Origin: Phymatolithon calcareum
Taxonomy: Eukaryota; Rhodophyta; Florideophyceae; Hapalidiales
DNA length: 64,000 bases
Reading direction: 5' to 3'
NCBI GenBank assembly: GCA_977006965.1
Contig: OZ345356.1
Span: 2,604,001 to 2,668,000 of the forward strand
The notes under the pieces are model-generated. The model worked only from the letters and a program-made list of their open reading frames with translations. It was not told where the DNA came from and searched no databases. The position numbers and the translations under genes were made by a program. Below are positions 11,027-19,798 of the stretch, piece by piece (position 1 is the first letter of the stretch; each line of letters starts with the position of its first letter).

Positions 11027-12413
11027 TCACGTTTTTACTGAGGGTCCTTTTCGGCAAGCACTGTATAGTGAAGCAGGAAGATGTTTAATCGGTTGTGCGT
11101 ATCGCTGACAAGTAAAAGAATCTTTCTTGTACCTTACTTTTCTCTTTTTCTTTAAACGCGGTTAGAACCAAGGAGCGGTCAAAGCTTACAAAAACTGGAT
11201 GCATTTGTCCCGTTTTTTACAAGGCGACGGGGGATGGGACGACACGAAACATTTGTTCAGATGCCGTCCCAACCCATTGGAGCAGCACCTGGCAAATAAA
11301 CCGGCGCTCTGCCGCCAGGGACGACCGCTACGAGGGCGCACGGCACGAGGGCATGAGAAAATTCACGCCATTTTTCGTTCCGCACCGGTAACACAGAAGT
11401 TGTATTCTACAATCATTCGTCGGCGTGGAAAAAGCAAAACTACCTGACGACGGGAGTTCGAACACGTACTCGAACTTCACTCGGACATCTCAAGTGACGA
11501 TAACATAGCGGAAATTACCGCGGCGGAGAGAAAAAGCTTCGTCAGCACAGCTTACGGGATGAGAAGCAGGAACGACCAGCGCACCAAAAAGAGTTACAAG
11601 CACGGATGCGGGAGATGGCTTCCCAGTTGTGGAAGCGGAAGAGCCGCGATTGCAATGGTGCCTCTTGTCGGAGCGGTAAATGCGTACCATAATACAAACG
11701 ATGGCACAAAATCGGCTAGGGCCGACCCTGTACATGCGAGTGCAGTTCCTCTCTCGCTACTGCGACGGAGTGAGGCACAACGGTTTCAGGAACCAGTCGC
11801 TCCCGGGCGAAGAGCAGCAGGTGAACAGTTGATGAGATCGTGAGATTGCTGCAATGTTCGGAAATGGATATCAACAGCAGCACAAAGCAGTGAAGCTACG
11901 GATTCGAACAGGTTGTCCAATTGATTAAAGCACGCAACAGAGGAGATTGGTCCGGACGCACGACGGCGCGGATTGCAAACCAGATTGCATAGAAGGAGCG
12001 GTCGGCAGCGCCGGACGGAAACGCTGCACCACAGTGGGCGTCGCCACAGCCACACAGACAGTTGCCCCGTTTGATATTTCAGAAGACGATGCCGTCATTG
12101 CAATCTTGCTGTCCAATTTGCCCCGGATGGCAAAGGGCGAAAAGCAGAAGAATCGACCTTTTTGCAAAAAGCAAAATACGCACACATGATCTTGAAGTAG
12201 AGATCTTACCCTTACCGAACGCAACGCCGGTAAAGGACGATTGACGTTGGAATTGCTCCAGAGCGGCGGGGAGTACAGCCGACGACTAGTCAGAGATGTT
12301 TGCACGCGTTGCGTATAAAACAAATGCAATGAGCTGGCACGAAAAATGTGGGAAATAGTGTGCGTCAACAAAACGGAACACGGTGGCTCAGCCTCTTACA
12401 ATTCCATGTCCTG
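10691..12413. repeat. Tandem unit A of the RPL10 array (about 1723 bp)
   Basis: The distance from 'cggatcaacaaaatgc' at 10691 to the same string at 12414 is 1723 bp. The unit contains the 3' part of RPL10 plus about 1.35 kb of downstream sequence that also recurs in units B and C. Units A and B are close to each other over most of their length, with scattered substitutions and small indels. Confidence 0.9.
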
Positions 12414-12741
12414 CGGATCAACAAAATGCTTTCGTGCGCCGGTGCCGATCGACTGCAAACCGCGGCGCGTTCGGAAAACCACTTGGTACGGTCGCGCGTT
12501 TGCGCATCGGGCAAATGCTGCTCTCCATCCGCTCCAAAGAGTCGAACAAGGCTAATTGTCTTGAGGCGCTCAGACGTGCCAAGTACAAGTTCCCTGGACG
12601 ACAGAAGGTTTTCATTTCAAATAAGCGGGGATATACGAAATTTACGAAGATGAATATGCGGAGCTGAAGGCGGCCGGTCGGATCGTCCCGGATGGGTGTT
12701 ACTGCAAGATCTTGACGAACAAGGGGCCGTTCAACCTTTAA
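12402..12741 (+). pseudogene. RPL10 pseudogene, copy B
   Basis: This matches copy A from the H-V-L-R-I-N-K-M-L region to the TAA. A 7-bp deletion after 'cgactgcaaac' shifts the frame within the L-Q-T-G-M motif, and a second small deletion in the K-F-T-K-D-E-Y region shifts it again. Upstream coding sequence is missing and replaced by unrelated sequence shared with copy C. No product is expected. Confidence 0.9.
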
Positions 12742-14161
12742 TCACGGTTTTACTGAGAGTCCTCGTTCGAGGACAAGCAGTGTATAGTGAAGCAGGAAGA
12801 TGTTTAATCGGTTGCGGGTATTGCTGGCAAGTAAAAGAATCTTTCTTGTACCTTACTTTTCTCTTTTTCTTTTGACGCGGTTAGAACCAAGGTGCGGTGA
12901 AAGCTTACAAAAACTGGATGCATTTGTCCCGTTTTTTACAAGGCGACAAGGAATGGGACGACAAGAAACATTTGTTCTGGTGCTCTCCCAGCCCACTGGA
13001 GCAGCACCTGGCGAATAAACCGGCGCTCTGCCGCCAGGGACGACCGCTACGAGGGCGCACGGCACGAGGGCATGAGAAAATTCACGCAATTTTTCGTTCC
13101 GCATCGGTAACACAGAAGTTGTATTCTACAATCATTCGTCGGCGTGGAAAAAGCAAAACTACCACGCGACGGGAGTTGGAACATCTACTCGCACTTGACT
13201 CGGACATCTCAACTGACGGGAACATAGCGGAAATTACCGCGGCGGAGAGAAAAAGCTTCGTCAACACAGCTTACGGGATGAGAAGCAGGAACGACCAGCG
13301 CACCAAAGAGAGTGACAAGCACGGATGTGGGAGATGGCTTCCCAGTTGTGGAAGCGGAAGAGCCGCGATTGCAATGGTGCCTCTTGTCAGAGCTGTAGAT
13401 GCGTACCATAAAACACACGATGGCGCAAAATCGGCTAGGGCCGACCCTGTACATGCGAGTGCAGTTCCTCTCTCGCTACTGCGACGGAGTGAGGCACAAC
13501 GGTTTCAGGAACCAGTCGCTCTCGGGCGAGGAACAGTAGGTGAACAGTTGATGACATCGTGAGATTGATGCATTATTCGGAAATGGATATCAACAGCAGC
13601 AAAAAGCAGTGAAGCTACGGATTCGAACAGGTTGTCCAATTGATTAAAGCACGCAACAGAGAAGATTAGTCCGGACGCACGACGGCGCGGATTGCAAACC
13701 AGATTGCATAGAAGGAGCGGCCGGCAGCGCCGGACGGAAACGCTGCGCCACAGTCGGCGTCCCACGGCCACACTGACAGTTGCCCCGTTTGATCTCCTTC
13801 CAGAACACGATGCCGTCATTGCAATCTTGCTGTACGAATTGCCCCGGATGCGGATGGCGAAGGGCAAAATGCAGAAGAAACGACCTTTTTGCAAAAAGTA
13901 AATTACGCACGTATGATCTAGAGGTAGAGATTCGCAGGCATACAATTTATGTCGGGCCCTTACCGAATGCAATGCCGGTAAGGGACGATTGATGTCGGTG
14001 TTGCTCCAGAGCGGCGAGGAGTACGTCCGACCACTAGCCAGAGATGTTCGCAAGCATTGCCTATAAAACAAATGCAGAAAGCTGGCACAGAACATGTGGG
14101 AAATAGTGTGCGTCAACAAAACGGAGCACGACGGCTTATCGGCTTACAATTCAATGTCCTG
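12414..14161. repeat. Tandem unit B of the RPL10 array (about 1748 bp)
   Basis: The period from B to C is 1748 bp, measured between the 'cggatcaacaaaatgc' strings at 12414 and 14162. B and C share the 7-bp deletion in RPL10 and the ~160 bp just upstream of the RPL10 fragment. They therefore descend from a common truncated copy rather than independently from A. Confidence 0.9.
12918..13562 (+). CDS. Possible ORF within tandem unit B, doubtful
   Basis: From the first ATG this frame runs ~214 codons with basic, hydrophilic content and no domain I recognise. The corresponding region of unit A (about 11199-11843) is broken into two frames and unit C is shorter, so the frame is not kept between copies. 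It may be non-coding 3' flank of the ancestral RPL10 gene that happens to be open. Confidence 0.2.
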   Translation: MHLSRFLQGDKEWDDKKHLFWCSPSPLEQHLANKPALCRQGRPLRGRTARGHEKIHAIFRSASVTQKLYSTIIRRRGKSKTTTRRELEHLLALDSDISTDGNIAEITAAERKSFVNTAYGMRSRNDQRTKESDKHGCGRWLPSCGSGRAAIAMVPLVRAVDAYHKTHDGAKSARADPVHASAVPLSLLRRSEAQRFQEPVALGRGTVGEQLMTS

Positions 14162-14491
14162 CGGATCAACAAAATGCTTCCGCGCGCCAGTGTCGATCGA
14201 CTGCAAACCGCGGCGCGTTCGGAAAACCACGTGGTACGGTCGCGCGTTTGCGTATCGGACAAACGCTGCTCTCCATCCGCTCCAAGGAGTCGAACAAAGC
14301 TAATTGTTTTGAGGCGCGCAGACGTGCAAAGAACAAGCGCCCTGGACGGCAGAAGGTTTTCATTTCGAACAAGCAGGGGATTTACGAAATTTACGGAAGA
14401 TGAATATGCGGAGCTGAAGGCGGCCGGTCGGATCATCCCGGATGGGTGTTATTGCAAGATCTTGACCAACAAGGGCCCAATCAACCTTTAA
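14151..14491 (+). pseudogene. RPL10 pseudogene, copy C
   Basis: Same structure as copy B, including the shared 7-bp frameshifting deletion, with further private substitutions (for example in the K-Y-K-F-P-G-R-Q-K region) and an extra base before the W-G-F-T-K-F-T motif. It ends at a TAA in the same place. No functional product is expected. Confidence 0.9.
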
Positions 14492-15127
14492 GAACGGTTT
14501 TACTACAAACACAAACTTAGTTGCAGTGGCCCTATTGTATGCAATGCGACGGGGAATGGAACTGTAGGAATGGGACGACACGAAGGATTGGTTCTGGTGC
14601 TGTCCTGACCCATTAAGAGTCGCACCTAGCGTATAAGCTGGCACTCTTCACGGTCGCTACGAGGGCGCACGGCACGAGGGCACGAGAAAATGCGCACCAC
14701 TTTTCGTCCCGCGCCGGCAGAACAGAAGTTGTATTCTACCATCATTCGTGGACGCGGAAAAAGCAAACTACCGCGAAACGGACATTGAAACATCTCCTCG
14801 ACTTGACTCGGACATCTCACCTCACGCAAACATAGCGGAAATTACTGCCGTGGAGAGAAACAGCTTCTTCAGTACAGTTTACGGGATGAGAAGCAGGAAA
14901 GACCAGTGCAGTACAGTGAGTGATGGCGCAAAACGGCTAGGACCGGCGGTGTATATGCGAGTGCAGTTTCTCTTCTGCCAATGCGAAGGAGCGTGGCACA
15001 GCATTTTCCGGAACCCGTCGCCCCGGGCGAAAAGTTGCAGGGCAACAGTTGATCAGACCGTGAGCTTGATACAAAGTTCGGGAATGCAGGACACTTCAGT
15101 GAAGCTACTGATTCAGAAATCGGACAG
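14162..15127. repeat. Partial tandem unit C of the RPL10 array
   Basis: Homology to units A and B continues through the downstream segment to about 15127 and then stops, replaced by a different dispersed repeat. Part of the middle of the unit is also shortened. It is the most diverged of the three tandem copies. Confidence 0.85.
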
Positions 15128-15129
15128 GA

Positions 15130-15530
15130 CGTCTTGGCCAGGTCGTCAGTCGTCTAGGGCTTCTTTTACGCTGCCATCGGTTATAGCGTCTAGACTGTCT
15201 CCGTTAACTTCGCGCCGTTACGCGTGGCCGCTTCTCGACTTCCACCGGTTGCGGCGCCCATACTATTTCGAGAGACTTCGGCCAGATTCGGGATCTCGTC
15301 GCGCGTGGTCGCTTCTCGGCTGCCACCGGATGTGCCGCCGAGACTGCAGCAAAGGATTTCAATCCGTGCGGGTCACGAGTGGTAATTATCTTGCAGATGT
15401 GTGCATGCCATCATCGGTGGTCTGCACGCAGTAAATGAAAGGCAGGTAATGCCAGGTTTGAGGTGGACAGATCCAGATCTGAGAAGATTGCCATACCTAC
15501 GTACCGTCTCTGCCCTTGGTGCTCTGACAA
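15130..15530. repeat. Dispersed repeat shared with 45.3-45.9 kb
   Basis: The stretch resembles 45470-45930 in the same orientation. The clearest shared strings are 'cgcgtggtcgctt' followed by '(c/t)gctgcc(a/g)c(c/t)gga', and 'tgccatcatcggtggtctgc' near 15408 and 45820. Both copies contain degenerate ~80-bp subrepeats. No coding potential is evident and its class is unknown. Confidence 0.8.
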
Positions 15531-15942
15531 AGGTACAGCTGCACATGGGTACTGAATGCAAAAAGTAGCGAGCATTAAGGTGCAGCAGATTTCGATAGAG
15601 CATCGACGAAGGAGAAGCGTTGACTATGCCCTAACTTCGAATTTTTCTTCTGAACGAAAAGTCTTCTTTCCTGCCACTATATCGCTTCTTTTCTGGGCCT
15701 CCTGAGCCATGCACGCAAAAGCATATACGTCGTGCACACAGACGTGGGCATGAAATAAGTAAATTGCAATTATGGGCTAGACATGGGACAGATGCGGCAC
15801 ACGCGCAACACAATTGAATTTAAGAGAGGTATGCTCATTCCAGAATTTGAAGTTCCGTGGATCGTCTCCAACGTATCGAGCAGCACAATGTTCTGTCTTG
15901 CCGTAAGCACCTGAAAGCCGCGAAGAAGTCACGTTGCGCGTC

Positions 15943-15997
15943 GCCCAACGCCAGGATTCGAACCTGGGCCCCCGAAGGGAAGTGATTTCTAGTCACT
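15943..15997 (-). tRNA. tRNA-Ser(AGA)-like 3' half; 5' half not found
   Basis: On the minus strand, 15997-15981 forms a perfect 5-bp anticodon stem with loop C-T-A-G-A-A-A (anticodon AGA). It is followed by a short variable arm ('tcccttcggggg') as in class II serine tRNAs. Then comes a T arm with a perfect 5-bp stem and loop TTCGAAT (15967-15951), and a 7-nt acceptor-like strand. I cannot find a matching D arm or 5' acceptor strand immediately upstream. A GC-rich string near 16071-16081 pairs only partly. It could be a tRNA with an intron in an unusual place, or a truncated pseudogene. Confidence 0.5.
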
Positions 15998-16197
15998 CTG
16001 GAAGTCAAGGATAATGCAGAGCTCTTCCTGACTTTACAATTTCGTGTGAAGCGGTTAAAAGCCTAATGAGCAGCGTCGCCAACTCTCTCTCTTTCGAAAA
16101 AGTACAAAAGGCAGTTCCATGCTCTTTGTTCTGAGAAGGTGCATCAGCTCACTTCAGGCTGGCCTCCTTTTACAGCTCAACTTGCCTCTTCGATCGA

Positions 16198-18147
16198 ATG
16201 CCGAGAACTATGATATGCAATCGCCTTTTCCCGCTTGTGCTGCTTTTGCAACTAGCCTCCACTTGTGGTCATCCTCTCAGCTGGGGTAAATGGGGCATTG
16301 GTCAGCTTGTTCGAGAACTGGAAAGCAGTGCAGAGCCTGTCCGCGCGACTACAGCTCCCGTCTCAAGTCCAAAAGCTCAAGAAACGCGAAATAATGACAT
16401 AGCAAATAGTACACGACGAAGACGTTCCCTTGCCCATGCGATCCCCGTTCCTGAACTCTCAACTGCACCCGTTCTGGAAGCATCAGCTGTGCCTCTGCTT
16501 GTCAAGGCACATAGTCGAAGCCCTTCACCAAGCCCGTCTGCTGAACGCCATGAGCCATTTGTGTTTACTCTGCAGAGCATCTCCATGACAAGCAGTACAG
16601 CTCCGAAATCGACAACCACAGCTTCTGTTAGTTCCAGTCCGACAAGCAGTACAGCTAAGAGTGCGGCACCTGTTGCGTCACCGTCGACTTCTACCTCTGT
16701 AACACCGACACCCACAAGCAGTACATCAGCATCTCCGACGCCTTCAAGCAGTGCCTCTCTGACTCCGACTCCGACTCCGTCGAGTAGCAGCTCTTTGAGT
16801 GGATCGCCCTCAAGCACCGTTTCGATAACTCCTTCAAGCAGTATATCGGTCAGCCCCACCAGTACCGCTTCCGCAAGCCCGACACCGTCCGTTTCAACGA
16901 GTGCATCACCAACTCCGACAAATAGCATTTCCGTCAGTCCAACAAGCAGTGCATCTTTGAGTTTCACTCCAACGCCCACAAGCAGCACATCCGTATCTCC
17001 GACTCCTACAAGCAGCACATCTGTAAGCCCAACCTCAAGTATTAGTACGTCTGCGACTCCGACATTCACTGCTTCACCTTCAGGAAGCTCATCTCCAACA
17101 CCGACCACAAGCACTTCCGTCAGCCCAACAAGCAGTGCATCTTTGAGTTTCACTCCAACGCCCACAAGCAGCACATCCGTATCTCCGACTTCGACAAGCA
17201 GCACATTTGTAAGCCCAACCTCAAGTATTAGTACTTCTGCGATTCCGACATTCACTGCTTCACCTTCAGGAAGCTCATCTCCAACACCGACCACAAGCAC
17301 TTCTGTCAGTCCAACAAGCAGTGCATCTTTGAGTTTCACTCCATCGCCCACAAGCAGCACATCCGTATCTCCGACTTCGACAAGCAGCACATTTGTAAGC
17401 CCAACCTCAAGTATTAGTACTTCTGCGATTCCGACACTCACTGCTTCACCTTCAGGAAGCTCATCTCCAACACCGACCACAAGCACTTCTGTCAGTCCAA
17501 CAAGCAGTGCATCTTTGAGTTTCACTCCATCGCCCACAAGCATCATATCCGTATCTCCGACTCCCACAAGCAGCACTTCTGTCATTGCCACCGCAAGTAC
17601 CACTACGTTTGTTATCCCGACACACACGGCATCACCTTCAAGGCGACATTCTACACAGCCAACACCCACCGGTAGTATATCCGCTACTCCGGCGCCGTCC
17701 ACCAGCCTTGCTCTAGTCCCTGCCCAGTCAACCAGTGCCTCGGCACTTTCAGAGCCGGCCTCCGGAAACTCCGAACCTACGCCCCATGTTGCGCTGGTGT
17801 CACCTACCAGAACGCCTCCAGTCGTCTCCTCTGAGGCAGACGAAATCGCACCAGCGGGACCCCTGGTCGTATCCCAGACCGCTCCCACAACCACTGAAGT
17901 TGCTAGCCCTTCGACAGAAAGCTCTCCGGATATCGATGAATTTGCGCAAGATGGTGACGAGCAGTTCTTTGAAGATGATGAGGGGTTCTTCGATGATGAA
18001 TTTGATGACGGAGGAGATTTCGATGATGATGGAGATTTCGTTGATGATGGAGATTTCGCTGATGATGAAGATTTCGATGGAAGCGAATTTAATGATGAGG
18101 GCTTTTCCGAAGAGGAAGAGCCAGAGGATACAGCCCCGGTCTCTTAG
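16198..18147 (+). CDS. Secreted Ser/Thr/Pro-rich protein with tandem 62-residue repeats and acidic tail
   Basis: 649 residues from an ATG. Residues 1-~24 form a signal peptide (hydrophobic core L-V-L-L-L-Q-L-A). A basic R-R-R-R-S near residue 75 could be a furin-type cleavage site. Residues ~130-530 are low-complexity S-P-T/T-S-S sequence with a 186-bp (62-codon) tandem repeat starting at 16941, 17127, 17313 and 17499. The last ~75 residues are strongly acidic, dominated by Asp, Glu, Phe and Gly (D-G-D-F-D-D repeats). Such Ser/Thr/Pro tracts are typically heavily O-glycosylated, and the acidic end could bind cations or sulfated wall polymers; both are inference. The next gene downstream is similar in style. 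I do not recognise a named family. Confidence 0.8.
   Translation: MPRTMICNRLFPLVLLLQLASTCGHPLSWGKWGIGQLVRELESSAEPVRATTAPVSSPKAQETRNNDIANSTRRRRSLAHAIPVPELSTAPVLEASAVPLLVKAHSRSPSPSPSAERHEPFVFTLQSISMTSSTAPKSTTTASVSSSPTSSTAKSAAPVASPSTSTSVTPTPTSSTSASPTPSSSASLTPTPTPSSSSSLSGSPSSTVSITPSSSISVSPTSTASASPTPSVSTSASPTPTNSISVSPTSSASLSFTPTPTSSTSVSPTPTSSTSVSPTSSISTSATPTFTASPSGSSSPTPTTSTSVSPTSSASLSFTPTPTSSTSVSPTSTSSTFVSPTSSISTSAIPTFTASPSGSSSPTPTTSTSVSPTSSASLSFTPSPTSSTSVSPTSTSSTFVSPTSSISTSAIPTLTASPSGSSSPTPTTSTSVSPTSSASLSFTPSPTSIISVSPTPTSSTSVIATASTTTFVIPTHTASPSRRHSTQPTPTGSISATPAPSTSLALVPAQSTSASALSEPASGNSEPTPHVALVSPTRTPPVVSSEADEIAPAGPLVVSQTAPTTTEVASPSTESSPDIDEFAQDGDEQFFEDDEGFFDDEFDDGGDFDDDGDFVDDGDFADDEDFDGSEFNDEGFSEEEEPEDTAPVS
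16941..17560 (+). repeat. 186-bp in-frame tandem repeat inside the S/T/P-rich gene
   Basis: The string 'aacaagcagtgcatctttga' recurs at exactly 186-bp intervals (16941, 17127, 17313, 17499), with few differences between units. The period is a multiple of three, so unit gain or loss keeps the frame. Confidence 0.95.
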
Positions 18148-18613
18148 CTTCGAAATACTCCGCGAGGAATAAAATGGAAAACGATTTATTAATATTGTAA
18201 TAGTTGGATGGTATTTGCAACTGGAAAAATGAAATGTAAGTGAGGTCCAAACTTGAAGACGTCTTCGTTGCAGCTTGGGTCTGTTGCAAAAGTAACTGCT
18301 CAAGTTTCGAGTATAGTTGTATCCTACTGCGGGAGAAGCAAACACTCCCGGGTCGAGAGAAATTGCGAGGCTGTGTATGGTGGAGGTAGTGACATTTTTT
18401 CCTCCTCTGTACAGCTCACCATGCAAAAATGAAGTAGACGCGCAACATAGTTGCGTGTACTTCGATGTCGCATCAGAAATAGTATACAACAGTGAGTACA
18501 CTGTTACATGCACTGAAGCAATGAATGCAAAAAGCCACCCATACGTTACCCTTGACTACTGGGCCTAGCCTGGACCACACAGAAAGCTTACACTAGAGTC
18601 TTTTCTAACGCGT

Positions 18614-18661
18614 CGCTATTTTAAAAGCAGTCTGCACCATGCAGACTGCTTGTAATATAGC
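18614..18661. terminator. Hairpin between the two S/T/P-rich genes
   Basis: A perfect 10-bp inverted repeat, 'gcagtctgca' and 'tgcagactgc' with a 3-nt loop (18627-18649), is flanked by outer complementary arms 'cgctatt' and 'aatatagcg'. It lies ~470 bp after the first gene's stop and ~240 bp before the next start. A role in transcript end formation is only a guess. Confidence 0.4.
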
Positions 18662-18898
18662 GATGATTGCCGTTATACTCTTCGAGGCAATTCTGTTTTT
18701 CGAGAAAAAGAGCGAACTTCTACAATAAGCAGTTTAAAGACCATCAAAGTCTGCAAGACATGTAAGAAAGAGCAGAGATTGCATGGTCCATTGGGTTACC
18801 TGATTTGAAGCAAAACCGTTCTAACGAGTGTTCGTGCGAGGCAACATAGCAGGGACGTCACTGTGGCATCTTTGACGATGCAGTAAAACACCGACACA

Positions 18899-19798
18899 AT
18901 GAAAAGCCAGTCATATGTGTGTTTTTCAGCAATATTGCTCGCTTCACTCTTCTCTGCACATCCCGTCACACACCAAGTTTTATCTATCCGTGAGTCGGCA
19001 AAACCCGCATTCTCGGTTCCAGCGCTAATTCCACTCACAGTGCCCTCGATCGGACCATCTTCAACTGGGAGATTAACCATGCGGCAGAACGTGGTAAGCT
19101 CTGAAACAGCATCAGTTGGCAGATCAGTTACTTCCAATTCAGAGGCGGCAAACATTCTGACTTCTTTCAGGGAACTCACGGATTTACTTGGACTTAGAGG
19201 TCAGAATAACGTCACTTATTCCACACACAACCTTTCTCCAGGCGTCAAGTCAACTGGTACACGGAGTGCAATATCAAGTGTGACCCCGAGTCCAAGACCT
19301 TCAAATAGTGAATCGATGATCCCAACGCTGTCAAGCAACGCGTCTGTAAGTGCAAGAACAACTAAATCGATTTCACCGGTTCCGACTGCCAGTCCGACCG
19401 AAACAGTCACTCAGACGCCATCAGGCAGCGCATCTGCAAGCCTGTTCGTGAGTGCAAGTGCGTCATCCGTTTCATCTCCACGCATATTCGGATTATTTAC
19501 TCCAACAAGCATTGCGACTCCGAGCCCGTTCATGAGTGCAAGAGTCTCCAAGTCAATATCATCGGTTCAGTCTGCAAGCGCGACCCGAACATTGAGTCCA
19601 ACGCCGTCAAGCACTGTTTTGTATACGATCAACCCAACAAGCAGAAAGTCCGCAGCTCCTAATAAGTCTCTCGGCACATCTCCAAGCCTGACGGCTAGTA
19701 TTTCTTCGATCCCGACGCCGACAAGCAGGGCATATCTGAACCAGACTCTGACCCCAAATGTCAGTTCTACAACCAGTGCCGCTCCAATTGCGCCATAA
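18899..19798 (+). CDS. Secreted Ser/Thr/Pro-rich protein, neighbour and likely paralogue of the previous gene
   Basis: 299 residues from an ATG. A signal peptide covers residues 1-~22 (F-S-A-I-L-L-A-S-L-F-S-A). After residue ~100 the protein turns into low-complexity Ser/Thr/Pro sequence with P-T-S, S-A-S-A-S and T-P-T strings like those of the 649-residue protein upstream, in the same orientation and ~750 bp away. It lacks the 62-residue repeats and the acidic C-terminus, so if it is a paralogue it is shortened. Probable cell-surface or wall mucin-like protein; no named family is recognised. Confidence 0.65.
   Translation: MKSQSYVCFSAILLASLFSAHPVTHQVLSIRESAKPAFSVPALIPLTVPSIGPSSTGRLTMRQNVVSSETASVGRSVTSNSEAANILTSFRELTDLLGLRGQNNVTYSTHNLSPGVKSTGTRSAISSVTPSPRPSNSESMIPTLSSNASVSARTTKSISPVPTASPTETVTQTPSGSASASLFVSASASSVSSPRIFGLFTPTSIATPSPFMSARVSKSISSVQSASATRTLSPTPSSTVLYTINPTSRKSAAPNKSLGTSPSLTASISSIPTPTSRAYLNQTLTPNVSSTTSAAPIAP

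Noticed and set aside
16377-17894. 505-codon ORF on the minus strand across the S/T/P-rich gene
   Set aside because: It is the reverse of the repetitive Ser/Thr/Pro codons, with no signal peptide and no motif. The plus strand has a signal peptide and a sensible start.
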